Positions 47,268 through 56,337 of a stretch of 64,000 nucleotides of DNA are shown piece by piece. Location: the NCBI RefSeq assembly GCF_005405205.1, contig NZ_BJDP01000006.1, forward strand, positions 124,001-188,000. The letters run 5' to 3'. Both the position numbers and the translations under genes were made by a program. Positions within the stretch are counted from its first letter, which is position 1. Each line of letters starts with the position of its first letter. The DNA comes from Enterococcus pingfangensis (lineage in GTDB: Bacteria > Bacillota > Bacilli > Lactobacillales > Enterococcaceae). The notes under the pieces are model-generated. The model did not search any database. It saw nothing but the letters and a program-made list of their open reading frames with translations, and was not told the DNA's origin.

Positions 47268-47279
47268 TAAGGTGCCTTA
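47268..47279. promoter_or_regulatory. Palindrome site 3 downstream of the marR -10
   Basis: TAAGGTGCCTTA: perfect TAAGG/CCTTA arms, at about the transcription start. Confidence 0.55.
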
Positions 47280-47316
47280 TGAAAATAAATTCATTAAAAC
47301 TAAGGAGCGATCATAG

Positions 47317-47886
47317 ATGGAAAATCAATTAAATGAGCAATTTATGAATCTACAACAAGATTTACGTCGTTACTATCACCGTCAAATGGCAAAAAAACAA
47401 GGGTTTGGTTTGCATCGTGGACAAGGCAGAGTTCTAGCATTATTAAAAATAAATCCTGAAATCAGTCAAAAAGATCTGACTTTTGTATTAGGCATGCGTC
47501 CACAATCAGTTGGTGAATTGTTGCAAAAACTTGAGAGTAAAAAATTGATCACACGCGAATCATCAGCAGAAGATCGCCGAGTAATGATTATTCGTTTGAC
47601 TGATTTAGGTAAAGCAGAAATTGAAAAAATGTCTGAAACACCAGATGTTAACGAAGAACTATTCGCAGATTTCAGTGAAGAGGAAAAAGCTGAATGGTCG
47701 CGTTTAGTTGAAAAATTAAGTGAATCATTAAAAAATCAATTAGTAAAAGGCGATGACTCTTACGGCGGCGGTAAAGACTTCGATGGTCCAAGGCCACCAC
47801 ACGGACATGGACCTCATGGTTTTCACGGGTCCTATCGAGGGGGGCACCCACACCATTTCAATGAATTCAGCGGTTTTGATTGGTAA
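47317..47886 (+). CDS. MarR-family regulator with His/Gly-rich C-terminal tail
   Basis: A 189-residue regulator. The winged helix (about 35-105) includes ISQKDLTFVLGMRPQSVGELLQKLESKKLITRESSAEDRRVMIIRLTDLG. The last ~40 residues form a low-complexity tail with about nine His and many Gly, Pro and Phe residues (PRPPHGHGPHGFHG), which could bind metal. Three GGTACC-type palindromes around its promoter suggest autoregulation. AAGGAG precedes the ATG. It is monocistronic and no transporter partner is adjacent. Confidence 0.85.
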   Translation: MENQLNEQFMNLQQDLRRYYHRQMAKKQGFGLHRGQGRVLALLKINPEISQKDLTFVLGMRPQSVGELLQKLESKKLITRESSAEDRRVMIIRLTDLGKAEIEKMSETPDVNEELFADFSEEEKAEWSRLVEKLSESLKNQLVKGDDSYGGGKDFDGPRPPHGHGPHGFHGSYRGGHPHHFNEFSGFDW

Positions 47887-47896
47887 TTTTGAATCA

Positions 47897-47932
47897 GTCG
47901 TAAAGGAAAAATTTCCTTTACGGCTTTTTTTT
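47897..47932 (+). terminator. Terminator after marR
   Basis: GTCGTAAAGGAAA and TTTCCTTTACGGC, followed by a T-run. Confidence 0.88.
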
Positions 47933-47969
47933 GTTACAATAACAAAGAGAAATTTGAGGATGGTTCGAG

Positions 47970-49844
47970 ATGAAAGAATTGAAAGTAACAGAGTTATATA
48001 AAACATTTGGAGATAAAACATTATTTGACCGGATTTCCTTTCTGATCCATGAAAAAGATCGAATCGGTTTGATTGGGGTCAACGGTACAGGAAAATCTAG
48101 TTTGCTGACGATCTTGGCGGGAAAAGACAGCGGCGACGGCGACGTTTCAGCGATTGAAAAAGCCAGTGATTATCGAATTGGTTATTTGTCCCAAGAACAA
48201 AATTTTGCTGCCGAGACACTAGTTTTAGATGCTGTTTTTCAAGGGAACAATCCGCTGATGCAGACAGTGCGCAATTATGAAAAAGCCTTGCTGCAATTAG
48301 CAAATGAGAACAACGAAAAAACGCAGCGCAGTTTTACGTTAGCTGAAGAAGCGATGAACAAGCAAGATGCTTGGACCGCTGACAGCGAAGCAAAAGCAAT
48401 TTTAAACAAGTTAGGGATCACTACATTAGATAAAAAAATCGGCGAACTTTCTGGTGGTCAGATTAAACGAGTGGCTTTGGCTCAAGTATTGATTGATGCT
48501 CCAGATTTATTGTTGCTGGATGAACCGACCAACCATTTGGACTATGATGCGATCCAATGGCTGGAAAATTATTTGAAGAGTTATACGGGGTCACTTTTGA
48601 TGGTGACTCATGATCGTTATTTCTTAGATCGAGTGACGAATCGTATTTTTGAACTTTCTTTTGGAAAACTTTATGAATATCAAGGCAATTATGAAGTCTA
48701 TCTCGTTGAAAAAGCCGAAAGAGATCGGGTAGCGGTTGAACAAGAAGGCAAAAGAAAACAATTGTACAAGCAAGAATTGGCTTGGATGCGTGCGGGTGCG
48801 AAGGCGCGTACAACGAAACAGCAAGCTAGGATCAATCGTTTTGAAGACTTGAAGGAAAATCTTCATCAAGTCAAATCCGATGATCAACTCGAAGTGAATA
48901 TCGCCACGACGCGTCTCGGAAAAAAAGTTTTAGAATTGAAAAATGCCTCATACACAGTAGTAGGCAAAACGATTTTAACTCATTTTGATCTACTGATCCA
49001 AACGAAAGAACGTTTGGGAATCACCGGGAAAAACGGTGCGGGCAAGTCGACCTTGCTGAATATATTGGCTGGTCGGCTGCCGTTAGACAGCGGTGTTATT
49101 GAAGTCGGTGAAACGGTCCGTTTGGCGTATTATACGCAACAAAATGAAACACTGGATCCTAATAAACGGATGATCGCTTATTTGCAAGAAGCGGCAGAAG
49201 AAGTCAAACAACAAGACGGTTCACAAATCAGTGTCGCAGAAATACTAGAGCGATTCTTGTTCCCTAGATTTATGCATGGAACACTGATCGGCAAATTATC
49301 CGGCGGTGAAAAAAGACGGCTCTATTTATTGAAATTACTGATTCAACAGCCGAATGTCTTATTATTGGATGAACCAACCAACGATTTGGATATTGCGACG
49401 TTGACAGTATTGGAAGATTACTTGCAAGAATTTTCTGGTGCTGTGATCACGGTTTCCCATGACCGCTATTTTTTAGACAAGACAGCCGAAAAATTATTGA
49501 TTTTTGAAGGCAACGGTCAAATTGTTTCTTACTTTGGTTCGATTATCGATTACTTGGAACAGCAAACTCCGGTAAAAGAAGAAAAAGCTGTTAAAGCCAA
49601 AACACAGCCGAAAGAACGTAAGAAGAAATTCTCCTATAAAGAACAAAAAGAATGGGAAACGATCGAAGATGACATCGCCTTATTGGAAAGTAAAATTGCT
49701 GAGCTGACGGAAGCGATGAACCATCAAGGAAATGATTTTACAAAACTGCAAGATCTGCAGAAAGAAATCGATCAGACAGAACAAGCATTGGAAGAAAAAA
49801 TGCTTCGTTGGGAATATTTGAGTGAAATCATAGAAGAAAATTAA
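47970..49844 (+). CDS. ABC-F ATPase, Uup/YfmR-like
   Basis: A 624-residue cytoplasmic protein with two ABC domains and no membrane segments. Two Walker A motifs (GVNGTGKSS and GKNGAGKST), two signature motifs (LSGGQIKR and LSGGEKRR) and two Walker B (LLLLDEPTNHLD, LLLLDEPTNDLD), with the inter-domain linker (ARTTKQQARINRF) and a C-terminal coiled coil (about 540-624) as in Uup/YfmR. These act on the ribosome to relieve stalled translation. Antibiotic protection is possible but not shown. Confidence 0.88.
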   Translation: MKELKVTELYKTFGDKTLFDRISFLIHEKDRIGLIGVNGTGKSSLLTILAGKDSGDGDVSAIEKASDYRIGYLSQEQNFAAETLVLDAVFQGNNPLMQTVRNYEKALLQLANENNEKTQRSFTLAEEAMNKQDAWTADSEAKAILNKLGITTLDKKIGELSGGQIKRVALAQVLIDAPDLLLLDEPTNHLDYDAIQWLENYLKSYTGSLLMVTHDRYFLDRVTNRIFELSFGKLYEYQGNYEVYLVEKAERDRVAVEQEGKRKQLYKQELAWMRAGAKARTTKQQARINRFEDLKENLHQVKSDDQLEVNIATTRLGKKVLELKNASYTVVGKTILTHFDLLIQTKERLGITGKNGAGKSTLLNILAGRLPLDSGVIEVGETVRLAYYTQQNETLDPNKRMIAYLQEAAEEVKQQDGSQISVAEILERFLFPRFMHGTLIGKLSGGEKRRLYLLKLLIQQPNVLLLDEPTNDLDIATLTVLEDYLQEFSGAVITVSHDRYFLDKTAEKLLIFEGNGQIVSYFGSIIDYLEQQTPVKEEKAVKAKTQPKERKKKFSYKEQKEWETIEDDIALLESKIAELTEAMNHQGNDFTKLQDLQKEIDQTEQALEEKMLRWEYLSEIIEEN

Positions 49845-49929
49845 GCAGATATAAGCAGTTTATTAAGAATTGAGCGGTATAATATTAATGACTCAGTAAG
49901 TCTGTAAGTGGAAGATTAGGAGGAGCCTC

Positions 49930-50424
49930 ATGCTTATCGCAATTTGGGCGCAGGATAAAAATGGCTTGATCGGCAAACAGAATCGGCTGCCTTGGCATTT
50001 GCCTAATGATCTGCTTTTTTTTAAAGAGATGACGATTAACCATACATTAGTCATGGGAAGAAAGACTTTTGAAGGAATGGGCGGCCGACCATTGCCTGAG
50101 CGCCAGACAATCGTATTGACTCGGGACAAAAATTATCAAGCAGCGAACGTTTTAGTCATGCACTCATTAAAAGAAGTGCTTGCCTATGACCAAAAAAAGG
50201 ATGAAAAGACATTTATTGCCGGAGGTTCTGCGATCTATCGTGAATTTCTGCCTTATTGTAAAAAAATCTACCGGACCCATATTGAAGAAAGTTTTGAAGG
50301 AGATGCTTATTTTCCTGAGCTGTCTTGGGATGAATGGCAATTGATGGAGCGAAAACAAGGAGCAAAAGATGAAAAAAATCCTTATCGCTATTATTTCGAA
50401 ACTTATACAAGAATTGACGCTTAG
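49930..50424 (+). CDS. dfrA: Dihydrofolate reductase
   Basis: Reduces dihydrofolate to tetrahydrofolate; trimethoprim target. 164 residues with MLIAIWAQDKNGLIGKQNRLPWHLPNDLLFFKEMT, VMGRKTFEGMGGRPLPERQTIVLTR and IAGGSAIYREFLPYC, the intact folate and NADPH sites. GGAGGAG precedes the ATG. thyA, which often precedes it, is not here. Confidence 0.95.
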   Translation: MLIAIWAQDKNGLIGKQNRLPWHLPNDLLFFKEMTINHTLVMGRKTFEGMGGRPLPERQTIVLTRDKNYQAANVLVMHSLKEVLAYDQKKDEKTFIAGGSAIYREFLPYCKKIYRTHIEESFEGDAYFPELSWDEWQLMERKQGAKDEKNPYRYYFETYTRIDA

Positions 50425-50532
50425 TGTTATAATTTTTCAAGATTGATAAAGAAATAGTTCAACAATGATTTATTCCATCAGGTTTGATATACTAAAACTA
50501 ATTTGATACTAGGTATGGAAAGAAGGATCAGA

Positions 50533-51372
50533 ATGCCAAATGTTAAAATTGTAACCGACTCTTCTTGTACGATTGAAAAGTCTGTACGAGATGAATTAAA
50601 TATTACTGTTATTCCATTATCAGTGATGATCGATGATGTGGTTTATCCTGACGATGATGAATTGACGGGAGAGCGCTTCATGGAGATGATGGCACAAGCC
50701 AAAAATCTGCCGAAGACGAGTCAACCGCCAATCGGTTATTTCGCCGAACTTTATGATGAATTAGGAAAAGATGGCAGCTCGATCGTCTCGCTCCATATGT
50801 CGCACACATTGAGCGGAACCGCTGAAGCGGCACGCCAAGCAACTTTTTTAAGCAGCAGTGATGTGACTGTCATCGATTGCGGGTTTATTGATCAATCGCA
50901 AGCTTTTCAAGTAATTGAAGCGGCGAAGTTAGCCCAAGCAGGAGCATCCTTAGCTGAAGTTTTAGCAGGAATTGACCAAGTGAGAAACCACAGCAAATTA
51001 TTTATCGGGATTTCTTCACTAGAAAATATTGCCAAAGGCGGACGAATCAGCCGTGTAGCCGGAGTAATTTCTAGTGTGTTGAATATGCGGGTCGTAATGG
51101 AGCTTGTCGACGGCGAGTTAGTACCAATCACCAAAGGACGCGGTAAAAAAACTTTTAGCAAATGGTTTGCTGCATTCAAAGATGAATTAACCAAAGTCAA
51201 TGTAAAACAAATCGGGATTTCTTATGCCGGCAAGTTGGATTTTATCGACGAGGCCAAACAAGCATTGCAGGAGCTGTTTCCTGATATGCACATTCCTGTT
51301 TTGCATACCAATCCGATCGTTGCTACACACACGGGGCCTGGGGCTTTTGCGATCATGTATTACACAGATTAG
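50533..51372 (+). CDS. DegV-family fatty-acid-binding protein
   Basis: A 279-residue DegV protein, which binds fatty acids for the FakAB kinase system. KIVTDSSCTIEKSV at the start, SLHMSHTLSGTAEAARQA, and the C-terminal HTNPIVATHTGPGAFAIMYY are typical. ATG 50533 is preferred over the upstream frame because AGAAGGA lies ahead. A TGATATACT extended -10 is at 50485-50493. Terminator downstream. Confidence 0.9.
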   Translation: MPNVKIVTDSSCTIEKSVRDELNITVIPLSVMIDDVVYPDDDELTGERFMEMMAQAKNLPKTSQPPIGYFAELYDELGKDGSSIVSLHMSHTLSGTAEAARQATFLSSSDVTVIDCGFIDQSQAFQVIEAAKLAQAGASLAEVLAGIDQVRNHSKLFIGISSLENIAKGGRISRVAGVISSVLNMRVVMELVDGELVPITKGRGKKTFSKWFAAFKDELTKVNVKQIGISYAGKLDFIDEAKQALQELFPDMHIPVLHTNPIVATHTGPGAFAIMYYTD

Positions 51373-51378
51373 TTGAAC

Positions 51379-51408
51379 TTGCCTCTAGCGATAGAGGCAC
51401 TTTTTTTA
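51379..51408 (+). terminator. Terminator after degV
   Basis: TGCCTCTA, GCGA loop, TAGAGGCA, then TTTTTTT after one C. Confidence 0.88.
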
Positions 51409-51426
51409 TAAAGGAGCAGACGACGA

Positions 51427-52275
51427 ATGAAACGATTTTCAATAGTAATGATCCCATTAGCAGCCGCGATCGTTACGCTGCTGATTCTTTTTTTGACAAT
51501 TCCTAAGGCGGAGTCGCGGATTCGGGTCGTTCGTGATGATAATCAAAATCAAAAGGAATCCGTTCATTTCGTGGCGGTAGGCGATTCGTTGACCGAAGGA
51601 GTCGGTGATGAGACTGAACGAGGCGGTTATGTCCCGTTAGTTGCAGACGCTTTGCAGCAAAAGTATGAACTGGCTTCGGTTGAAAAAGATAACTATGGTG
51701 TTTCCGGCGAGCGCAGCGATCAAATTTTAAAACGCATCAAAAAGGATTCTGATTTGAAAAATAGTTTGAGGAGTGCAGATTTTATTACGATGACCGTTGG
51801 CGGAAACGATCTTTTTCAAGCGTTTCAAAAGAATCTGACTGCTAAAAAAGCCAAACAGTTTGACCGTTCAATTGAAAAATATGGGGAGCACGTCAGTGAT
51901 ATTTTGACCGAGATTCGCGAGCTAAACGCAAAGGCGCCGATCTATGTCGTAGGTATTTATAATCCATATTACTTGAATTTTCCAGATATCAAAGCGATGC
52001 AGACCGTGGTTGATAATTGGAATGAAGAAACGCAGAGTTTAACTGCTGCAGCATCAAATTGCTTTTTCGTTCCGGTCAATGACTTATTGTATAAAGGGAT
52101 TTCTACTAAAGACAGTCAACAAACCGAAAGTTCAAGCTCTGAAGTCAAAAACAATGTCTTATATGACAAAGACAATTTTCACCCGAATAATTTAGGTTAT
52201 CAATTGATGGCCAATGCGATTCAGGAAAAGATAACAGAGACAAAAGATTTATGGCTGACAAAGGAGAGCAATTAA
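51427..52275 (+). CDS. SGNH/GDSL lipase-esterase family protein, YpmR-like
   Basis: A 282-residue protein with an N-terminal membrane anchor (about 7-24) and an extracellular SGNH hydrolase: VAVGDSLTEGVG (nucleophile Ser), Gly/Asn blocks (MTVGGNDLF) and DNFHPNNLGYQLMA for the Asp/His. First gene of a ypmR-ypmS-yozE-like run. Substrate unknown, perhaps lipid or cell-wall acyl groups. Confidence 0.85.
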   Translation: MKRFSIVMIPLAAAIVTLLILFLTIPKAESRIRVVRDDNQNQKESVHFVAVGDSLTEGVGDETERGGYVPLVADALQQKYELASVEKDNYGVSGERSDQILKRIKKDSDLKNSLRSADFITMTVGGNDLFQAFQKNLTAKKAKQFDRSIEKYGEHVSDILTEIRELNAKAPIYVVGIYNPYYLNFPDIKAMQTVVDNWNEETQSLTAAASNCFFVPVNDLLYKGISTKDSQQTESSSSEVKNNVLYDKDNFHPNNLGYQLMANAIQEKITETKDLWLTKESN

Positions 52276-52279
52276 ATCA

Positions 52280-52882
52280 ATGAAAGAAACAAAGAAAAAA
52301 ATCAACGGCTGGAAAATTGCTTTTCTTATTTTGATTGGGATCATCTTAGGCGGTATTTTATTTTCAACCGTTCGGATCTTCACGGCGCGAGAAACAAATC
52401 TGCCGCCAAGCAGTGAAACGACTGTTCCTAAAGGCTCACCTGTTTTAACGATGAATACCAATAAGAAGAAATTAAATACAGTGATGGAATATTTTTTAAA
52501 TGACTTGCAAAAGGGTTCGGACGTTAAATATGAATTCTATTTAGAAAATCAAGCCATGTTGAAAGGTGAATTCAAAATTTTAGGTGCAAAAGTCGATTTT
52601 TATCTTTACTTTGATCCGTATGTTATGGATAATGGCAATGTTCAATTAAAAGCCCGCGACTTGTCGATCGGCACACTGAATTTACCGGTGAGCCAAGTGA
52701 TGGCGACTGTCAAACGCAGCTTTAAATTTCCCAAATGGGTAGCAATTGACGCCAAAGATCAAACGATTGTCCTAAAATTGAATAAATTCAAATTAAATAA
52801 TGGCATGTTTATCAAAGCCAACCATATCGATCTAGTTGGGGATGACATCCAATTCAGTTTGTATTTGCCAAAAGAAAAGTAG
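52280..52882 (+). CDS. YpmS-like membrane-anchored protein (DUF2140)
   Basis: A 200-residue protein: an N-terminal membrane helix (about 10-31) and an extracellular beta-rich domain with FDPYVMDNGNVQLKARDLSIGTLNLPVSQVMA, typical of DUF2140/YpmS. It is 4 bases after the ypmR-like gene and co-transcribed. Function unknown; probably envelope-associated. Confidence 0.82.
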   Translation: MKETKKKINGWKIAFLILIGIILGGILFSTVRIFTARETNLPPSSETTVPKGSPVLTMNTNKKKLNTVMEYFLNDLQKGSDVKYEFYLENQAMLKGEFKILGAKVDFYLYFDPYVMDNGNVQLKARDLSIGTLNLPVSQVMATVKRSFKFPKWVAIDAKDQTIVLKLNKFKLNNGMFIKANHIDLVGDDIQFSLYLPKEK

Positions 52883-52926
52883 TCAAATAATTGATTGAAT
52901 CACTAGTAATCAGTGAGGTGAAGCCA

Positions 52927-53148
52927 ATGCGAAGAAGTTTTTATCAGTATATCTTGACCCAGCGAGGGCATAATTTTTATGACCCTGTCGAAGCATTCGC
53001 AGGAGCTGTCGCAAAAGATATTATGTTTCCAAAGTATTCAGAAGATTACCATGAAATTACGGATTACTTAGAATTAAGTGTCGATTATTTAAATTCGATG
53101 GATCTTTTTGACCAAGTTTGGGAGAACTATCTAGAAAACAATAAATAA
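52927..53148 (+). CDS. YozE-like small protein (UPF0346)
   Basis: A 73-residue helical protein starting MRRSFYQYILTQRGHNFYDPVEAFAGAVAKD, the UPF0346/YozE SAM-like fold. GAGGTGAAG precedes ATG 52927; the frame from 52891 is not supported. Function unknown. It ends with a terminator. Confidence 0.85.
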   Translation: MRRSFYQYILTQRGHNFYDPVEAFAGAVAKDIMFPKYSEDYHEITDYLELSVDYLNSMDLFDQVWENYLENNK

Positions 53149-53153
53149 TTATA

Positions 53154-53188
53154 AAGGAAAAGTCGTGGAAAGCTTTTCCTTTTTTTTC
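53154..53188 (+). terminator. Terminator after the yozE-like gene
   Basis: AAAGGAAAAG and CTTTTCCTTT, followed by Ts. Confidence 0.85.
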
Positions 53189-53230
53189 TAGCGTGCTATC
53201 ATGAAAAAAAGGGTGAAAGGAAAATGTGCC

Positions 53231-54649
53231 TTGCAGAAAAAAACATTACCAGTATCGATTTTTTTAATAGCAATTGTCTTTACGGTGGTGATTACCGCGG
53301 TAGTCACTCACTTTATTGAACAGAAACAAACACTGGACAGTGATTCAGTTGTTAAAATCACACGAAATGATTTAGATGATGTCCAAGATCTGTATGATCT
53401 GATCAGTACAAACTATGTCGATAAAGTTGACAAGGAGCAGTTGATTCAAGGGGCTTTAAAAGGGATGACGGAATCATTAGAAGATCCAGAATCAGAATTT
53501 TTAACAGCAAAAGAAACGAAAGAATTAAATGCTGAAGTGGCTGGCAGTTTTGAAGGAATCGGCGCCAGCTTGCAGCTTGAAAATCGTTTGCCGGTGATCG
53601 ATCGCGTGCCTGTCAAAAATTCTCCTGCTGAAAATGCGAAGTTGAAGGCTGAAGATATTATTTTAGAGGTCGACGGTCAGAAGACTCAAGATAAGTCGTT
53701 AGATCAAGTAGCTAGCATGATCCGCGGGAAAAAAGGGACACAAGTCAAGTTATTGATTCAACGCGGCAGTGAAAAATTTGAAGTCTCACTTGAACGAGAT
53801 GTCGTTCCAGAAGATACAGTCAAAGGTGAGCTTGATTCGCAAAATAAATCAATCGGGTCCATCCAAATCGATAATTTCCGTGACACGACAGCGTTGGAAT
53901 TTCGGACGATTGTCGAAAACTTACGAGAAAAAGGTGCCAGTTCTTTTGTAATCGACTTGCGCCAAAATTCGGGGGGATTGGTGGCTGAAGCAGAACGTGT
54001 GGCCAGCTATTTCCTAGAAAATGGCGACACAATCGCGCAATTCTCAAATAATAAAAAGGTTATCTCGACGGATAAGGCCAGCAAAAAGATCGATCAAGGT
54101 TTCAAAGTCAAAGAGCCGACAGTCTTTTTAGTCGACCAAGAGAGTTCTTACGGGGCTGAATTATTAGCAGCTGCGGTCAAAAGTAAAAATTATCCAATTA
54201 TTGGTGTGAATACTTTCGGTAAAGGCAGCGTTCAAAGTCTTAGTCCAATCGGCGAAGACAATTATGTTCAGCTGACGATCATGCGCTGGTTCACACCAGA
54301 CGGTTCATCGGTGGAAGGCAAAGGAGTCGCACCGACGATAGAAGCAGATTATCCTGAATATGCGAAACTTCCGCCTATTTCAAAACAGTCTAATTGGCGG
54401 ATTGGAGATTCAGGTACCGCAGTTAAAAATGTCAATACGATATTGAAAGCATTAGGCTATTCGACAGAGGGCGATCTATTCAATGATGCGACCAAAGATG
54501 CAGTAGTTAAAATCCAAACAGAAAACAATTTAACCGCGACTGGTGCACTGGATAATAAAACGATCGATATTTTACAAGAAGAATTATTCAAATTGGTCAA
54601 AACAAATGACGTCGCCTATGCCAAAGCCATTGAAACGCTGACTGAATAA
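53231..54649 (+). CDS. ctpA: Carboxy-terminal processing protease, S41 family
   Basis: An extracellular membrane-anchored protease of 472 residues. N-terminal membrane helix (about 6-28), PDZ domain (about 95-180, GSFEGIGASLQLENRLPVI), S41 catalytic domain with Ser in QESSYGAELLAAAV and Lys in FGKGSVQ, and a C-terminal peptidoglycan-binding domain (ILKALGYSTEGDLFNDATKDAVVKIQ). ATG 53201 is possible, but it lacks a Shine-Dalgarno; TTG 53231 has GAAAGGA about 9 bases ahead. It is upstream of signal peptidase I. Confidence 0.87.
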   Translation: MQKKTLPVSIFLIAIVFTVVITAVVTHFIEQKQTLDSDSVVKITRNDLDDVQDLYDLISTNYVDKVDKEQLIQGALKGMTESLEDPESEFLTAKETKELNAEVAGSFEGIGASLQLENRLPVIDRVPVKNSPAENAKLKAEDIILEVDGQKTQDKSLDQVASMIRGKKGTQVKLLIQRGSEKFEVSLERDVVPEDTVKGELDSQNKSIGSIQIDNFRDTTALEFRTIVENLREKGASSFVIDLRQNSGGLVAEAERVASYFLENGDTIAQFSNNKKVISTDKASKKIDQGFKVKEPTVFLVDQESSYGAELLAAAVKSKNYPIIGVNTFGKGSVQSLSPIGEDNYVQLTIMRWFTPDGSSVEGKGVAPTIEADYPEYAKLPPISKQSNWRIGDSGTAVKNVNTILKALGYSTEGDLFNDATKDAVVKIQTENNLTATGALDNKTIDILQEELFKLVKTNDVAYAKAIETLTE

Positions 54650-54687
54650 TGCGCGTTTATTATTTTTGAGTGCGAGGAGGGAAGTCA

Positions 54688-55236
54688 TTGAAAAAAATAC
54701 TAACCAAAGGTCATTTATGGCTAGGTATCAAATATCTGTTGATTTCCCTCTTTATCGGTGTCGTGATTCGCGGGTTTCTATTGATTCCCGTCCCTGTGAC
54801 TGGTAATTCGATGGATCAGAACTTACAGCAAGGCGATATGGTTTTGATGGAGAAATTCAGCAAGATCAAACGCTTTGATGTAATTGTTTTCCAACAGCCG
54901 GATGGAATGATCTATATCAAAAGAGTAATCGGACTTCCAGGCGATCAGATTCGCTACGATAAAGATCAGCTTTACATCAACGATAAGAAAGTAGCAGAGT
55001 CTTTTCTAACCAACAATCGAAGCAGTGACCATCAAATTTCACCTTATACCACGGACTTTCAACTGACCGAACTAATCGGCAAAAATCAGCTGCCGCCCAA
55101 TGAGTACTTTGTTTTAGGTGACAACCGGCGGATTTCAAAGGACAGCCGCTCGTTTGGCACGGTTCAAAGTAAAGATATCTTGGGTAAGGCTCAAGTCGTC
55201 TATTACCCGTTGACGCATATCAAAATAATTTCCTAA
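54688..55236 (+). CDS. lepB: Signal peptidase I
   Basis: Cleaves signal peptides of secreted proteins. 182 residues: an N-terminal membrane helix (about 16-35), the catalytic Ser41 in GNSMDQ and Lys78 in YIKRVIGLPGD, then the conserved GDNRRISKDSRSFG box. The TTG start follows GAGGAGGGAAG. A terminator follows. Confidence 0.93.
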   Translation: MKKILTKGHLWLGIKYLLISLFIGVVIRGFLLIPVPVTGNSMDQNLQQGDMVLMEKFSKIKRFDVIVFQQPDGMIYIKRVIGLPGDQIRYDKDQLYINDKKVAESFLTNNRSSDHQISPYTTDFQLTELIGKNQLPPNEYFVLGDNRRISKDSRSFGTVQSKDILGKAQVVYYPLTHIKIIS

Positions 55237-55263
55237 AAAGATGGAGACTTCCATCTTTTTTAG
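55236..55263 (+). terminator. Terminator after lepB
   Basis: AAAAAGATGGA, GAC loop, TTCCATCTTTTTT. Confidence 0.85.
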
Positions 55264-55375
55264 TTCGCGGAAAAACGATTTCTATGAAATCCAGTGAAAT
55301 CTATTTAAGAAACCGGGTTTAAAATGCAGATGCTAAAAAAACACTTAGCAGAAAATCACAAAAAAATGCTGATTG

Positions 55376-55384
55376 TGATACAAT
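55376..55384 (+). promoter_or_regulatory. Extended -10 promoter of rbgA
   Basis: TGATACAAT, identical to the extended -10 in front of dnaJ; no clear -35. Confidence 0.4.
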
Positions 55385-55488
55385 AACGGATGGAAATAAC
55401 CGACGAGATTTAGTCAAAAAAATGAATTATTTAAAATGAGTTATAACTGACCATAAAAATTTATTACCTTTTAAGGAGGAATTTACCT

Positions 55489-56337
55489 ATGTCTATTCAA
55501 TGGTTTCCCGGCCATATGGCAAAAGCAAGGCGGGAAGTTTCTGAGAAATTAAAGTTTGTCGACATCGTCTTTGAATTGATTGATGCCAGATTGCCGCTGT
55601 CCTCGCGCAACCCGATGTTAGATCAGATTGTACAGCAAAAACCCCGCTTGATTTTATTGAACAAGGCTGATTTAGCCGATCCCAATCAAACCAATCTGTG
55701 GGTCAATTATTTTCGGGACCAAGGACATCATGTTCTTGCCTTAACGGCTAAAAGCGACAAAAGTGTCAAACAGATCGTACCTGCTAGCAGAAAAGTATTA
55801 GCAGAAAAAATTGCGCGTGATAGTGAGCGCGGATTAAAGCCGCGGGCGATTCGAGCGATGGTTTTAGGAATTCCCAATGTGGGTAAATCTACTTTGTTGA
55901 ATCATTTGGCCGGCAAAAAAGTTGCCAGTACTGGTAATCGCCCAGGGGTCACTAAAGGTCAGCAATGGCTGCGTTTTGGCTCGCAATTAGAATTATTAGA
56001 TACGCCGGGGATCTTATGGCCCAAATTTGAAGATCCCACGATCGGTAAAAAATTGGCGTTGACCGGAGCAATCAAAGATGATTTATTGCATTTAGACGAT
56101 CTGGCTTTGTATGAATTAGAAATATTTTGCCGGTTTTATCCGGAGCAGTTGAAAGAGCGCTATAAATTAACAGAGGCCGATTTATTCAAAGAATTGCCTG
56201 AATTATTAATGTTGATTTCTGAAAAACGCGGCTTTCGAGATGATTATGATCGTGCAAGCGAAATGCTGATTCTTGAGTTGCGCCAAGGAAAACTAGGGCG
56301 TTATACGTTGGACCGCTTTGAGGAGCTGAGCGAATAA
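55489..56337 (+). CDS. rbgA: Ribosome biogenesis GTPase RbgA (YlqF)
   Basis: A 282-residue circularly permuted GTPase for late 50S assembly: the G4 motif NKADL comes first (about residue 58), then G1 GIPNVGKST (about 125) and G3 DTPG. WFPGHMAKARREV at the start is typical. AAGGAGGAA precedes the ATG. The stop overlaps the rnhB start by one base. Confidence 0.96.
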   Translation: MSIQWFPGHMAKARREVSEKLKFVDIVFELIDARLPLSSRNPMLDQIVQQKPRLILLNKADLADPNQTNLWVNYFRDQGHHVLALTAKSDKSVKQIVPASRKVLAEKIARDSERGLKPRAIRAMVLGIPNVGKSTLLNHLAGKKVASTGNRPGVTKGQQWLRFGSQLELLDTPGILWPKFEDPTIGKKLALTGAIKDDLLHLDDLALYELEIFCRFYPEQLKERYKLTEADLFKELPELLMLISEKRGFRDDYDRASEMLILELRQGKLGRYTLDRFEELSE

